This document shows positions 33,034 to 42,765 of a stretch of 64,000 nucleotides of DNA, piece after piece; the first letter of the stretch is position 1; the number at the start of each line of letters is the position of its first letter. Both the position numbers and the translations under genes were made by a program. The notes below the pieces were generated by a model. It saw nothing but the letters and a program-made list of their open reading frames with translations. It was not told the origin of the DNA and did no database searches. The stretch is from Paenibacillus sp. AN1007 (GTDB lineage: Bacteria > Bacillota > Bacilli > Paenibacillales > Paenibacillaceae): contig NZ_CP159992.1 of the NCBI RefSeq assembly GCF_040702995.1, forward strand, positions 1,451,501 through 1,515,500, read 5' to 3'.

Positions 33034-36000
33034 TTATGGCTGATAGTTTATGGCTGCTGAAGCCTCGGATTCCCCAACACTATTGCTGGCAGATACTTTA
33101 AACCATCCGCTGGTGGAAGAGGGAACACCGTAATCCATACTTGTGCCTGACGTGGTTCCAATCTTGGTAAACGGTCCTGAACTTGTCTCGCTGAAGAAGA
33201 CAGCATAACTCTGTACCTTATCTGCTTCCGGATTCGATGCCCACTGAATCCGAAGCCCTTGGGAGAGAGCAGAGACATTGACTTGACCTGGTGTTCCAGG
33301 AGCTGCCGTTGGTGCATTGTCAATCGCTGCTTCTCCTGGAGTAACGACTGTACCAGGAACTTCAATCGGCTCTTCCTCTTCCGTTTTAGGTGGGTTAACA
33401 CCTGCGCTGCTTACGATTGCACTTGGTGCAGATTCTTTGCCGGCAACGTCCACGGCAGTGACATAAAAGGCAAAGTTACCGCTTGTTGTTGCATAGGCTG
33501 AGAATGATCTGGACTCACCCGTAAGCACAACCTGGCCCTGATTCTGGAATCCGGCACCGCCTACGGAACGATAGAGACGATACCCGACGACATCATTTTC
33601 AGGTGTACCATTAAATGTGATCACCGCGCGCTCTCCTGAAATAGAGATACGAACATTGCTAGGGGCATCAGGCGCTTTGCCATTATCCCTACGAGGATCA
33701 ATTTCAGTCGGCAGGTCAGCACCGGCGTCTTCCGGCAGGTAATAAGCAAGTGATTCGTGACGACTCATCCGTTTGAATGCATTTTGCAATTCTTTAATGA
33801 GATCAGAGATCGGCTTTTTACGCTTAACGACCGTTTTTTCTTTCAGCATATCCCCAGGTGTTTCATCCCGCGGAATGTAGTTTACACCATTGTACGTAAT
33901 ATATTTTGTTTTAGCGACGGCATCATCACGTTCCTTCGGAATAAATTTGCTGTTGAAAATATCGGTGACAAATTTATCGGTCAGAGATGTTGGCAGCTTG
34001 CCGCTGTATGCAGATACTGTCCGGGTTTCGATCCCGGAAGGTTTTTTGAATGAGTTTGTGACAAACAAATCTTTTTGTGTTTCCACCACTTCATTCATAA
34101 TTTTGGCCCAAAGCTGCTGGGCGCGTTTACGCTGTGATTTGTTATCCAGTGTATTAATAGGCTGCTTATAACCAACCCACACACCGAGTGTAACGTCCGG
34201 CGTATATCCTTCAAACCAGACATCGGCGTAGTTTTGGGTCGAACCTGTTTTACCAACAATCGGAACACTGGATCGGTATTTGTAGTTGTCTCGAACTTTA
34301 TCGGCTGTACCTTCAGTTATTACGGTACGCAGCATGTCGGTCATAAGATAGGCCGTCTGCTCCGAGAAAGCCTGCACAGGCTCCGTGTCGTGTTTATATA
34401 CAATATTGCCTTTGGAGTCAACTATTTTGCTGATCATGTAGGAGTCATTATATACGCCTTTATTGGCGATTGCACCGTAGGCGCTTGTCAGTTCTTCGAC
34501 GGTTACACCATATTGGAGTCCGCCGAGTACACCGGTCTGTGCCTGATAATCCTGCTTCTGGATCGTTGTAATTCCGAGCTTTTTAGCAAAAGTCCAAGCT
34601 TTTTCAATGCCAACTTCTTCATTGAAAAGTTTCAATGCCGGTATATTCAGGGAATAATTCAATGCCCGGCGAGCCGTTACCAAGCCCTGGTAGCGGTTGT
34701 TCGCATTTTTGGCGATATGATATCCACTGGGTCCGTTTTTCAGGATAATTGGTGCATCGTCTATGATGGAGGCTGGTTGAATAAGGCCTTCATCCAAAGC
34801 TGGCAGATAGGCGGCAATCGGCTTCATCGTTGAGCCTGGTTGACGGACCATCTGGGTTGCGTAGTTCATCTGTTCATCCTGGAAGCTGCGCCCTTCAATC
34901 ATCCCGAGAATAGCTCCGGTTTTGTGGTTGATCAGCATTGCTGCTGTCTGCTCTTTTCCTTTGACAGGATCATCGGCAGAGAAGTTGCTGTTATCTTCGG
35001 CAATTGTACGCATCGTTTTGTAAATGTTTTTGTTAATCGTTGTATAGATGCGATATCCGCCTGTACGCAGCTGTGACTGAGCTTCCTCCAGCAGTGCACT
35101 GTTTTCCTTCTGTAACGCTGCTGCGTCTGTACTTTTGCCTTTTTCTTTTGTTTTGTCCTCGCTCAGCTGCTGCATAATAATCTGTGCAGCTTGGCGCTCC
35201 GTTTCCATCATAAGGTATGGATAAGTGTTATAAGCTTTAACGGTTTTTGGAGCAAGGGAGCTTTTGATATCAAAGGCCAAAGCTTTATTGTACTCAGACT
35301 GCGTAATCTTGCCAAGTTCAAGCATACGGCGAAGCACGAGATGCTGACGGTTGATGGCGCGATCAAAATTGTCCTCTACAAAGTCGCCTTTACCGTTAAA
35401 GGCGGAATAGGAAGAGGGCAGCTGCGGTAAACCAGCCAGATAGGCCGCTTGGGCAGTATTGATTTTTTCAAGATCATTGATATTAAACAGTCCCTTAGCG
35501 GCTGCTTTGATTCCATATACGTTATAACCGCTGGAACCATTACCGAAAGGTACCTTGTTCAGATACGCTGTCATGATCTCGTCTTTCGTCAGAAAACGTT
35601 CCAGGCGAAGGGACAACAGAATTTCCTTCACTTTACGGTCTTCCGTACGATCCAGATTTAGAAATACACGTCTTGCGAGCTGCTGTGTGAGCGTACTGCC
35701 GCCCGTTTGTACCGATTCTTTCAGTACTTTCTGTTTCACGGCGCGCAGTGTCCCGCTCATGTCTACACCTTTATGTTCGTAAAAATGATTGTCTTCAATC
35801 GAAACAACGGCATCAATAACCTTTTTTGGAATCTGGTCAAAGGTGACCGGACGCCGATCTTCTTCCGTACGAAGCTGCCCAATCGGACTGCCGTCGGAAA
35901 AGTAAGCAAAGCCTGTGATGGAGTTTTCGCTGACTTTTTGTTCAATCAGGGCCCTTGAACGGACAGGTTCGTCTTTTACGATAGAACTGACGTAACCCAT

Positions 36001-36135
36001 CAAAGCGCCGCCGACGAACAATATGCCCATAAATCCAAGCACAACCATCCACTTAACGAAACTGCCCAATTTGCGGACAAAGCTGCGTTTGCGTACAGGC
36101 TGTTCTTCAGGCTTTTTCTTAGTAACATCACCCAT
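33034..36135 (-). CDS. ponA: Class A penicillin-binding protein with FN3 tail
   Basis: A 1033-residue bifunctional peptidoglycan synthase. One membrane helix (about 28-50) is followed by the GT51 glycosyltransferase domain with EDNHFYEHKGVD (Glu114) and GGSTLTQQLARR. The transpeptidase domain carries the SxxK nucleophile in PGSTMKP, the second motif YSLN and KTG in VGKTGSTQNY. The last 200 residues hold two fibronectin III modules linked by a Pro/Glu-rich spacer. PonA in B. subtilis also has a C-terminal FN3 module, so this is a longer version. AAGGAGG precedes the start. It is monocistronic. Confidence 0.93.
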   Translation of the reverse strand: MGDVTKKKPEEQPVRKRSFVRKLGSFVKWMVVLGFMGILFVGGALMGYVSSIVKDEPVRSRALIEQKVSENSITGFAYFSDGSPIGQLRTEEDRRPVTFDQIPKKVIDAVVSIEDNHFYEHKGVDMSGTLRAVKQKVLKESVQTGGSTLTQQLARRVFLNLDRTEDRKVKEILLSLRLERFLTKDEIMTAYLNKVPFGNGSSGYNVYGIKAAAKGLFNINDLEKINTAQAAYLAGLPQLPSSYSAFNGKGDFVEDNFDRAINRQHLVLRRMLELGKITQSEYNKALAFDIKSSLAPKTVKAYNTYPYLMMETERQAAQIIMQQLSEDKTKEKGKSTDAAALQKENSALLEEAQSQLRTGGYRIYTTINKNIYKTMRTIAEDNSNFSADDPVKGKEQTAAMLINHKTGAILGMIEGRSFQDEQMNYATQMVRQPGSTMKPIAAYLPALDEGLIQPASIIDDAPIILKNGPSGYHIAKNANNRYQGLVTARRALNYSLNIPALKLFNEEVGIEKAWTFAKKLGITTIQKQDYQAQTGVLGGLQYGVTVEELTSAYGAIANKGVYNDSYMISKIVDSKGNIVYKHDTEPVQAFSEQTAYLMTDMLRTVITEGTADKVRDNYKYRSSVPIVGKTGSTQNYADVWFEGYTPDVTLGVWVGYKQPINTLDNKSQRKRAQQLWAKIMNEVVETQKDLFVTNSFKKPSGIETRTVSAYSGKLPTSLTDKFVTDIFNSKFIPKERDDAVAKTKYITYNGVNYIPRDETPGDMLKEKTVVKRKKPISDLIKELQNAFKRMSRHESLAYYLPEDAGADLPTEIDPRRDNGKAPDAPSNVRISISGERAVITFNGTPENDVVGYRLYRSVGGAGFQNQGQVVLTGESRSFSAYATTSGNFAFYVTAVDVAGKESAPSAIVSSAGVNPPKTEEEEPIEVPGTVVTPGEAAIDNAPTAAPGTPGQVNVSALSQGLRIQWASNPEADKVQSYAVFFSETSSGPFTKIGTTSGTSMDYGVPSSTSGWFKVSASNSVGESEASAAINYQP

Positions 36136-36287
36136 TCAGTGTCTTCCTCCTTTTAACAGCACTTATTATAGCATAAAAAGACCCGTTTGCATGCCTGAGA
36201 AATACAAGTAATGGTCGAAATTTGCCAATCTGGCATGGATTATGCTATATAGCATGTGATATCGGAGGACATTTCATGAGTTCGTCA

Positions 36288-38393
36288 TCAGGTTCTGAAC
36301 TGCTGGATCAGCTCCAGCAGTTCCTGTGTGAGATGTGCCAGAGAGGCGGAGGCGGCAGTGATCTCCTCCATGGAAGCAAGCTGCTTCTCGGAAGCGGACG
36401 CTACCTCGCCTGCATGTAATGCCGTTTCATGTCCAATCGTCTTAAGCTGCTCCAGCGATGAATCGACCTGCTGCGAATCGTCTGATATCTGCTTGGCTAT
36501 GGCGGAGACCTGCTCGATCTGTCCATTTACATCAGCAATCTGTGAGGAGATGGATATGAAAAGTTCACCACTTTCATTCATCACATCAGCGATGTGAGTG
36601 ACTTCACTGCTTCCTCTTTCCATATGTTCAACGATCGCGTGGACCTCCTGCTGCACCGATTGGATCAGTGCGGCGATGTCGGAAGCGGATTGTCTGGACT
36701 GCTCGGCCAAATTGCGAATTTCGGCTGCTACGACGCCGAATCCGAGGCCGTGTTCACCCGCTCGTGAAGCTTCTATAGAAGCGTTGAGAGCGAGAAGGTT
36801 GGTTTGGCGGCTTACTTCGGTAATTATGCCTGTAATACGGCCAATCTCTTCCGAGCGCTGCTGGAAGTGCTCCAGTGCGGTCATGGATGACTGCACTGAT
36901 GAACTGGCACGCTCCACCATAGCCATGGCTGTCTGTATTTTGTCTGTTCCCGATGAGGTTCGTTCCGTTACGGATCTGGATGCATGGCTCACCTCGGCAG
37001 CGGCTTCAGCTATTCTTCCGATCCCTTCGGATATCTCATTCATTGAACGGGAGGAATGCTGCAGCTCCTGAACCTGTTTCTCGGCTTTGTTAGCAACTTC
37101 CAGCCCCGTTAGGGCCATCTGTTCTGCCGCTTTACTTGTATCTTCTGCACCGGCGGTTAACTGCTGCGAAGTCGAACCGACCGACAAAGCATGCTCGGAT
37201 ATAACTGAAATCGTATGCCGCAGCGTATTCATCATGTCATTCATATGGACGGCCATGACACCAAATTCGTCTTTGGATTTCACAGGTAATTTCTGTGTCA
37301 GATCCCCCTCGGCGAGCTGGCCAACAGCGGCATTAACTCTGTTCAGCTGTTTCACGATAGAGAGGATTGTATAAGTAACCACACCTGCCAGCAGGAGCAC
37401 GGCCAGGATTGCAATAAGTACGGACCATTTAAGGCTCTCATAGAAAGGCTGCAGAATCACGCTTTTGGGCAGGGCAGAGACCAGATGCCAGCTTGAATCG
37501 AGCCCCCGCATTGTCGCGGGTTCAGCGATAAATAAATCCGGCTTACTGCTGTCAACAGCAGCATAGAATCCCGACTCTCCCGTGAGGATTCGCTGAATTA
37601 GCCCTTGAGTATCGGCAGAGATCTGAGCGTTTTCCTTCGCTAGTTCGGGCTTGGAGCCGTGAGCCGCAATATGCCCGCCGCTAGTAATCAACATGGCGTA
37701 ACCTTGATCCGGGTTAAGGGATGCGATATTTTCCTGGAAACGTTCGATCGTAAAATCGGCTCCTACGATGCCGAGGAATGTATTATTTTCATCAAGCAAA
37801 GGAAGAACGATAGAGATGAGCAGTGTTTCTTTACCAGCAACCTTATATGTGGTGGGTTCGGACCAATACATGGTTTTGGTTGCTTTTGGCTGTTGATAGT
37901 ATTTGCTTGTCTCGCTGGTTCCCTCATAAGTGGTGAGTGGTTCGAAATGCAGGCTGCTGCCGTCTCGGATGACATAAGGGACAAAGCGACCGGTAGCATC
38001 GTCATACTTCTCTTTATTGACATGTTCGGTGTCCCTGCCATCAAAGGCATCTGGTTCCCATCCAGTATAGAAGCCGAAAACCTTTTCATCCTTTTTCAAG
38101 TATTCCTCCAATAGACGCACCACATCCTGACGACTCAGTGATCCGCTCTTCGAAGCATCGAGCAGGGTTGTACTTAAGCTGTCCAACGTGTTTTTTACCT
38201 GATTCATGTCTGTCATAAATTCGCTCGCAGCTGCATTTGCAGATCGTCCTGCAACGGTTTCGCCATACTGCAGGCTTTTGTCGTAGATGGCTTTGGTGTT
38301 AAAGGTAATTAATGCGCCGATGGAGAAGAGCAGTACCAATCCGAGCAGTAATCCCAGCTTTACGCCAAGCCTGGTGTTTCGTAAAAATTGCAT
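36288..38393 (-). CDS. Methyl-accepting chemotaxis protein with Cache sensor
   Basis: A 701-residue chemoreceptor. TM1 (about 10-30) and TM2 (about 325-350) bracket an outer double-Cache sensor (YTGWEPDAFDGRD, KYYQQPKATKTMYWSEPT, GIVGADFTIERFQENI) that in relatives binds amino acids or small acids. A HAMP unit follows and the signalling hairpin is intact (GIITEVSRQTNLLALNASIEASRAGEHGLGF). The C-terminus has no CheR tether. Its ligand is unknown. ATG 38393 after GGGGG is preferred over GTG 38399. It is not linked to chemotaxis genes here. Confidence 0.93.
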   Translation of the reverse strand: MQFLRNTRLGVKLGLLLGLVLLFSIGALITFNTKAIYDKSLQYGETVAGRSANAAASEFMTDMNQVKNTLDSLSTTLLDASKSGSLSRQDVVRLLEEYLKKDEKVFGFYTGWEPDAFDGRDTEHVNKEKYDDATGRFVPYVIRDGSSLHFEPLTTYEGTSETSKYYQQPKATKTMYWSEPTTYKVAGKETLLISIVLPLLDENNTFLGIVGADFTIERFQENIASLNPDQGYAMLITSGGHIAAHGSKPELAKENAQISADTQGLIQRILTGESGFYAAVDSSKPDLFIAEPATMRGLDSSWHLVSALPKSVILQPFYESLKWSVLIAILAVLLLAGVVTYTILSIVKQLNRVNAAVGQLAEGDLTQKLPVKSKDEFGVMAVHMNDMMNTLRHTISVISEHALSVGSTSQQLTAGAEDTSKAAEQMALTGLEVANKAEKQVQELQHSSRSMNEISEGIGRIAEAAAEVSHASRSVTERTSSGTDKIQTAMAMVERASSSVQSSMTALEHFQQRSEEIGRITGIITEVSRQTNLLALNASIEASRAGEHGLGFGVVAAEIRNLAEQSRQSASDIAALIQSVQQEVHAIVEHMERGSSEVTHIADVMNESGELFISISSQIADVNGQIEQVSAIAKQISDDSQQVDSSLEQLKTIGHETALHAGEVASASEKQLASMEEITAASASLAHLTQELLELIQQFRT

Positions 38394-38528
38394 ATACACA
38401 CCCCCTATGATGTCGTTCTAGTTATGTTCAATTGCTTCGTACGTTCGTCTTGCCTCCAAAAGGGGACTAACCATATTATCGTTATGTAGGGGCCGAGAAT
38501 GAAGATTTTAGGAGGAAAAGTGTAAACC

Positions 38529-38568
38529 AAAAAAAGCTGCCGGGAAAATCCCGGACAGCTTTTTTTGG
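38529..38568 (-). terminator. Terminator of rpsD
   Basis: AGCTG-CCGGG and CCCGG-ACAGCT form a stem flanked by A and T runs. Read on the minus strand it directly follows the rpsD stop. Confidence 0.9.
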
Positions 38569-38582
38569 TTGTGATCCAACGA

Positions 38583-39182
38583 TTAACGGTTGTAGAACTC
38601 GACGATTTGTTTTTCGTCGATGTCTTGGGACAATTCAGCGCGCTCAGGCAAGCGGATGAATTTACCTTCTACAGCAGCTTCATTGTATTCAACGTATGCT
38701 GGAAGATGCGAACGGTTTTCCAAAGCTTCCTTAACGGAAGACAGACCGCGGCTTCTTTCACGCAAGCCGATTACATCGCCAGTGCTTACTTGGTAAGAAG
38801 CGATGTCGACTTTTTTGCCGTTTACAGTTACGTGACCGTGTGCTACCAATTGACGCGCTCCAGCGCGGGAGTTAGCAAAGCCAAGACGGTAAACGAGGTT
38901 GTCAAGGCGGCACTCAAGCAAGAACATGAAGTTCTCACCGGCAATACCTTGCATTTTTTGCGCTTTGGAGAACAATGTGCGGAATTGTTTTTCACCCAAA
39001 CCGTACATGTGGCGCAATTTTTGTTTTTCTTGCAACTGCATACCGTAGTTGCTCATTTTTCTGCGTTGGTTAGCTCCGTGCTGACCTGGAGGGAAAGGAC
39101 GTTTCAATTCTTTGCCTGTTCCGCTCAGGGAAATGCCGAGGCGACGGCTTAATTTAAATTTAGGACCAGTGTAACGTGCCAT
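38583..39182 (-). CDS. rpsD: 30S ribosomal protein S4
   Basis: A 199-residue S4 of normal length, the 16S-binding nucleator of the small subunit body. The N-terminal [15 protein letters not shown] and the S4 RNA-binding domain ([34 protein letters not shown]) are standard. The Cys zinc residues of some S4 proteins are absent. As in Bacillus, the gene stands alone outside the S10/spc operons, next to a diguanylate cyclase gene, and has a long leader. Confidence 0.98.
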   Translation of the reverse strand: MARYTGPKFKLSRRLGISLSGTGKELKRPFPPGQHGANQRRKMSNYGMQLQEKQKLRHMYGLGEKQFRTLFSKAQKMQGIAGENFMFLLECRLDNLVYRLGFANSRAGARQLVAHGHVTVNGKKVDIASYQVSTGDVIGLRERSRGLSSVKEALENRSHLPAYVEYNEAAVEGKFIRLPERAELSQDIDEKQIVEFYNR

Positions 39183-39406
39183 GTTTAAAGTAGCTCCTTT
39201 TTAGTTAAAGTTCATATAGGGCTCTGTTTGCGCTCCAATTTGTTGATGCGGGCTTGGCCTCGCATAGAACGATCAGGAAAGTTCAGCCGCTGTCCTGAAA
39301 GCAACAAAAAGAATGAGGGTGACACAACCGGTAATGCCCAAATTTAAAGACCGTTTAGTAGTCTTCATCAACAATTTATTCTACATCCCCGGAGACTTAA
39401 AGTCAA
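39183..39406 (-). promoter_or_regulatory. rpsD promoter and long leader (likely S4 autoregulation)
   Basis: On the minus strand TTGACT (39401-39406) and TAGAAT (39378-39383) are exactly 17 bases apart. They would give a leader of about 190 bases before rpsD. Firmicute S4 represses its own synthesis through its leader, and the length fits. I can see short inverted segments (CAGG/CCTG) but have not identified the S4-binding fold. Confidence 0.6.
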
Positions 39407-39645
39407 GTAATACATGAAGTCAGAAAAACGTCTAAATTTGTCGATAGGTCATTGGGCCTAAAATAATGGGACAATTTTCTGAAATATGGATGCAAAAAAG
39501 CTTCAAACAGAGTAAAATAGATGGTATCTTAACTTTAAACAATCTTGTCTATCAAGGATTTACTAATGTTTTGCAGATTTGCGATAATCGATGCAGATTA
39601 ATGCATCCTGCCGGGATGCAAAAACGGTGCAAAGGAGCGCCTGAC
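39407..39645 (+). other. Leader and promoter interval of the diguanylate cyclase gene
   Basis: This stretch is in frame with the downstream gene from 39466, but AAAGGAG at 39631-39637 sets the start at 39646. A -10-like TAAAAT occurs near 39516. I see no terminator or riboswitch fold. Confidence 0.4.
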
Positions 39646-41637
39646 ATGTTGGAACATCTAAGAAGTTTACCTGCCAGCCTGAAATCGCGAAGTGCGGGCG
39701 ATTCCACATCGTTTACTGTGCTTCCATCTCATGATGACCACGCGTTGTGGATGCAAAAAATGGATATCACACCTTTCGATTTCTCATATTTAAGCAGTTT
39801 ATTGGAACAAGCGTATAAGGATTGGATAAACCAGAATGATACTGCATCGGACAGGCCGTATGCTGTTTACAGCGTATGGAACACCGAAGGTGAGTGTGTG
39901 GGGGGAGACCCAGTTCATGGTATGGATTCAGATATCAATGTACGTTCGATGGTTGTGGAATGTACCGAGAAGGGACACACCTTGTCCCAAAGCGGCAGCA
40001 GCAGGCAGGGAAGTTATCTGCTGATTGCCGAGCCTCTTTTTTCAAGAATAAATAAAGACATGTTCGCCGTATTTACTGCATTAGTTTTTGAGGATGGCCG
40101 ATCCGAAACGTCAGAAGCTGTAGTTCGATCTGAGGCACTGCATTATCGCACCTGCTTTTACCGAAGATTTGAATACATATTTATGACGGACCTGCTGCAT
40201 GCGCATGAACAAACAGCGAGGGAAGAACACCGGAGATCCATTCTTTTTCAGATTGTACAGCGCATGCATGACAAGATGGATGTCGGAGCCATATTGGATG
40301 AGGTATTTGTCAGTATGGATTATCTTTATCCATCCACACACATTATGCTGTATATGTCTCAGGATCAGAGGAACTTTAATCCCCGGATTAAACCGCTCCA
40401 TGTGCATGAACGTGGAGAAGATATCTGTGTGCGGTCTTTCATGGAAGGAAAGCTGATCGTTTCCCGGTCTGAGGAGCTGGACAGACGCATTATCGAAGTC
40501 GGTTTGCCGCTGAAGGGCAAACAGGGGATCTATGGCGTTTTTCATATCGAAATGAATGAGGAATTGATGGAGGATTCCGATCTGCAGCTGATTGCGATGA
40601 TGGCGGATACCGCGGGGACCGCCTTCGAAAATGCGAAGCTCCATGAACAATCGCATAAGCTGATTCAGGAACTTCGTGTAATCAATGATCTGACACAGCG
40701 TCTGAATAAAAGCCTGCAGTTGATGGAAATCTATCAATTTTCCGGGCAGGAGCTTAAGAACATATTTCTTGCAGACTTTTTCTGTATCCTGCAGTTAAAT
40801 GACACAACAAGCCGGTTTGAGGTGATGTCCACCAATATAAAAAACTTAGGGGATAGAACGTATCCAGTCGACTCCGGGATTGCGGGTTATGTCTATCAGA
40901 CCGAAGAGCCGTTGATTATATCTGACTATACACAGTTTGATAAAGTGACATCCAGTTTCATGGAACTGACCAGCGCGATGTCTTTAATCGCATCTCCAGT
41001 CAGAGTGGATGGACATGTGAAGAGTGTCATTTTGCTTGCCCATGTGCGAGAGCATTTCTTCTCCTATGAGAACTACAGGCTGCTGCAGATGTTGTCCATT
41101 CACATTGGCCTTGCGCTGACTAATGCCACCCTGCATGCTGAAGTGCGGCGTTTGGCTAACCTGGATATGCTGACAGGACTATACGTAAGGCATTACCTGG
41201 ATAACATTATTCATGAACGTCAAGCCCATGATTACTGCGGTTCGTTAGTTGTTGTCGACATTGATCAGTTTAAACAGGTGAATGATACGTTTGGTCACCA
41301 GACAGGGGATCAGGTACTCAAGCAGGTGAGCGATATTGTCACAAGTTCGGTTCGGGCCGAGGATATCTGTGCAAGATGGGGCGGGGAAGAGCTTGCGATC
41401 TACATGCCCCAGATTGGCATTCAGCAGGCTCTTGTATATGCGGAACGGATTCGAATGCGAGTGGAGGCGGAGACTCGGCCGTCCGTAACGGTATCCAGTG
41501 GGATCGCCGAGTGGAACTGGATGGATGAAAAAGTCAGTGTGGAGTCCCTGTTCTACCGTGCAGACATGGCGCTGTACAGTGCAAAGAACGGTGGACGTAA
41601 TCGAATTGTTATTGAGGAACAGGAAGTTACACGTTAA
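39646..41637 (+). CDS. dgcP: GAF-GAF-GGDEF diguanylate cyclase
   Basis: A 663-residue soluble protein. The N-terminal 200 residues are unassigned, then two GAF-like domains (about 210-330 and 345-490) lead into a GGDEF domain. The active site GGEEL is at 579-583, and an allosteric RxxD inhibition site (Arg570, Asp573) lies five residues before it, so both synthesis and product feedback are predicted. It makes cyclic di-GMP from GTP. The B. subtilis DgcP (YtrP) has the same order and also lies near rpsD. What the GAF domains sense is unknown. Confidence 0.88.
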   Translation: MLEHLRSLPASLKSRSAGDSTSFTVLPSHDDHALWMQKMDITPFDFSYLSSLLEQAYKDWINQNDTASDRPYAVYSVWNTEGECVGGDPVHGMDSDINVRSMVVECTEKGHTLSQSGSSRQGSYLLIAEPLFSRINKDMFAVFTALVFEDGRSETSEAVVRSEALHYRTCFYRRFEYIFMTDLLHAHEQTAREEHRRSILFQIVQRMHDKMDVGAILDEVFVSMDYLYPSTHIMLYMSQDQRNFNPRIKPLHVHERGEDICVRSFMEGKLIVSRSEELDRRIIEVGLPLKGKQGIYGVFHIEMNEELMEDSDLQLIAMMADTAGTAFENAKLHEQSHKLIQELRVINDLTQRLNKSLQLMEIYQFSGQELKNIFLADFFCILQLNDTTSRFEVMSTNIKNLGDRTYPVDSGIAGYVYQTEEPLIISDYTQFDKVTSSFMELTSAMSLIASPVRVDGHVKSVILLAHVREHFFSYENYRLLQMLSIHIGLALTNATLHAEVRRLANLDMLTGLYVRHYLDNIIHERQAHDYCGSLVVVDIDQFKQVNDTFGHQTGDQVLKQVSDIVTSSVRAEDICARWGGEELAIYMPQIGIQQALVYAERIRMRVEAETRPSVTVSSGIAEWNWMDEKVSVESLFYRADMALYSAKNGGRNRIVIEEQEVTR

Positions 41638-41680
41638 GAGAGAATCATTCCGGCTGCGGAGTGGCTTCTCTCTTTTTGTT
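41636..41680 (+). terminator. Terminator after dgcP
   Basis: AGAGAGAA...TTCC pairs with GGAG...TTCTCTCT, followed by TTTTTG. Confidence 0.8.
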
Positions 41681-41796
41681 TTGAAGAGCAGCTCTGTACG
41701 AAAGCAAGGAAGGTTCTGTCAAGTCGTAAAGTATGAAGTATAAGTGCATATTGTCAGGGCAATCTATGGAGAAAATGACTGAAAGGTGGAATGGAT

Positions 41797-42654
41797 ATGC
41801 TGAACCGCCAGTCCAAGCTTGTTTTATGGCTGACATTGGGCCTTATCTTGACGGCTGTTCCGGGCTGCGGGATGCTCCAGCAGGACCGTACGCCGGAAGA
41901 AGTGTTCTCTCTGGCATTATCGGGCATAGCCGGCAAGGAAACTTTAACGTTCGAAGGACAGGCAGGATTACGACGGGAGAACAGCGGAATGTTTGAAAAT
42001 CAGTTCAAGTTTGAAGGCAGGCTGGAAGATCATGACCGGCTGACGCTGCAGACCCGATTACCAGGTGCGGTGACCGCAGCGGGTTCTGGAGTACATCTCA
42101 ATGCGGTCAATAATAACGGGCAGCCCAGCGGCTTCAGTGCCTCTTTTGCGCGGAAAAAAGGACAGTGGACGGCTTTGACGGCGCAGCATGAGCCTTTGCG
42201 TGGATCCTTATCCCGGTTTAATCCTATTGCACAATTAGAGAAGATCGACAGTATGAAGAAGACGATTCAATCCGAATATGGCTCGGGTCGTCACACCCGC
42301 ATCCTGCGCATCGAACTTGCGCCAGAGGCCGCCAAAGCTTGGGCCGCCAGCCAGCTGACCGACGAGATGAACGCCATCCGGGCTGAATATATGCATAAGG
42401 CAGATCAAGTAAAAGGTGCAGACAGGAAAAAGCTGGAACAGGAACTGGAGAAGGTGTGGCAGCAGGGAGAGGATACGATGCAGCAGTTGATCCAAAAGGC
42501 TGACGTACAGACAGTGTATCATCTGACGGTCGATCGCAAAACCAGTCTGCCAACACGTCTTTCCTCCGAAAGCCAGGTGAAATACACGGATAACGGCAGC
42601 AGAAGGAATGTGGAAGCTTTGGTAACCGATGTGAACTTTAAATCATATCAATAA
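41797..42654 (+). CDS. Lipoprotein of unknown function
   Basis: A 285-residue protein with a lipoprotein signal whose lipobox ends at Cys24 (TAVPGC). The mature part alternates beta strands (LTFEGQAGLRR, FKFEGRLEDHDRLTLQTRLPG) and a long charged helix (DQVKGADRKKLEQELEKVWQQ), a mix that loosely recalls LolA/LppX-like carriers. No enzyme motif is seen. ATG 41797 is spaced seven bases from AAAGGTGGA; the Met two codons earlier is too close. It lies between dgcP and ampS with separate promoters. Confidence 0.75.
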   Translation: MLNRQSKLVLWLTLGLILTAVPGCGMLQQDRTPEEVFSLALSGIAGKETLTFEGQAGLRRENSGMFENQFKFEGRLEDHDRLTLQTRLPGAVTAAGSGVHLNAVNNNGQPSGFSASFARKKGQWTALTAQHEPLRGSLSRFNPIAQLEKIDSMKKTIQSEYGSGRHTRILRIELAPEAAKAWAASQLTDEMNAIRAEYMHKADQVKGADRKKLEQELEKVWQQGEDTMQQLIQKADVQTVYHLTVDRKTSLPTRLSSESQVKYTDNGSRRNVEALVTDVNFKSYQ

Positions 42655-42674
42655 ACAAAACCTGTGACTGCCTG

Positions 42675-42703
42675 CTGACGGGATGCCTGGTGCGTGCTAC
42701 AAT
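42675..42703 (+). promoter_or_regulatory. Sigma-A promoter of ampS
   Basis: CTGACG (42675-42680) and TACAAT (42698-42703) are 17 bases apart, about 60 bases before the ampS start. Confidence 0.55.
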
Positions 42704-42765
42704 AGTAACGTAATTTACCGTTGTTCAATTCCATTGAATGGCAGATGACAGGAGGATTTATCATA

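Noticed and set aside
34234-34833. 199-codon plus-strand frame opposite the PBP gene
   Set aside because: Shadow of the class A PBP, whose catalytic motifs are all on the minus strand.
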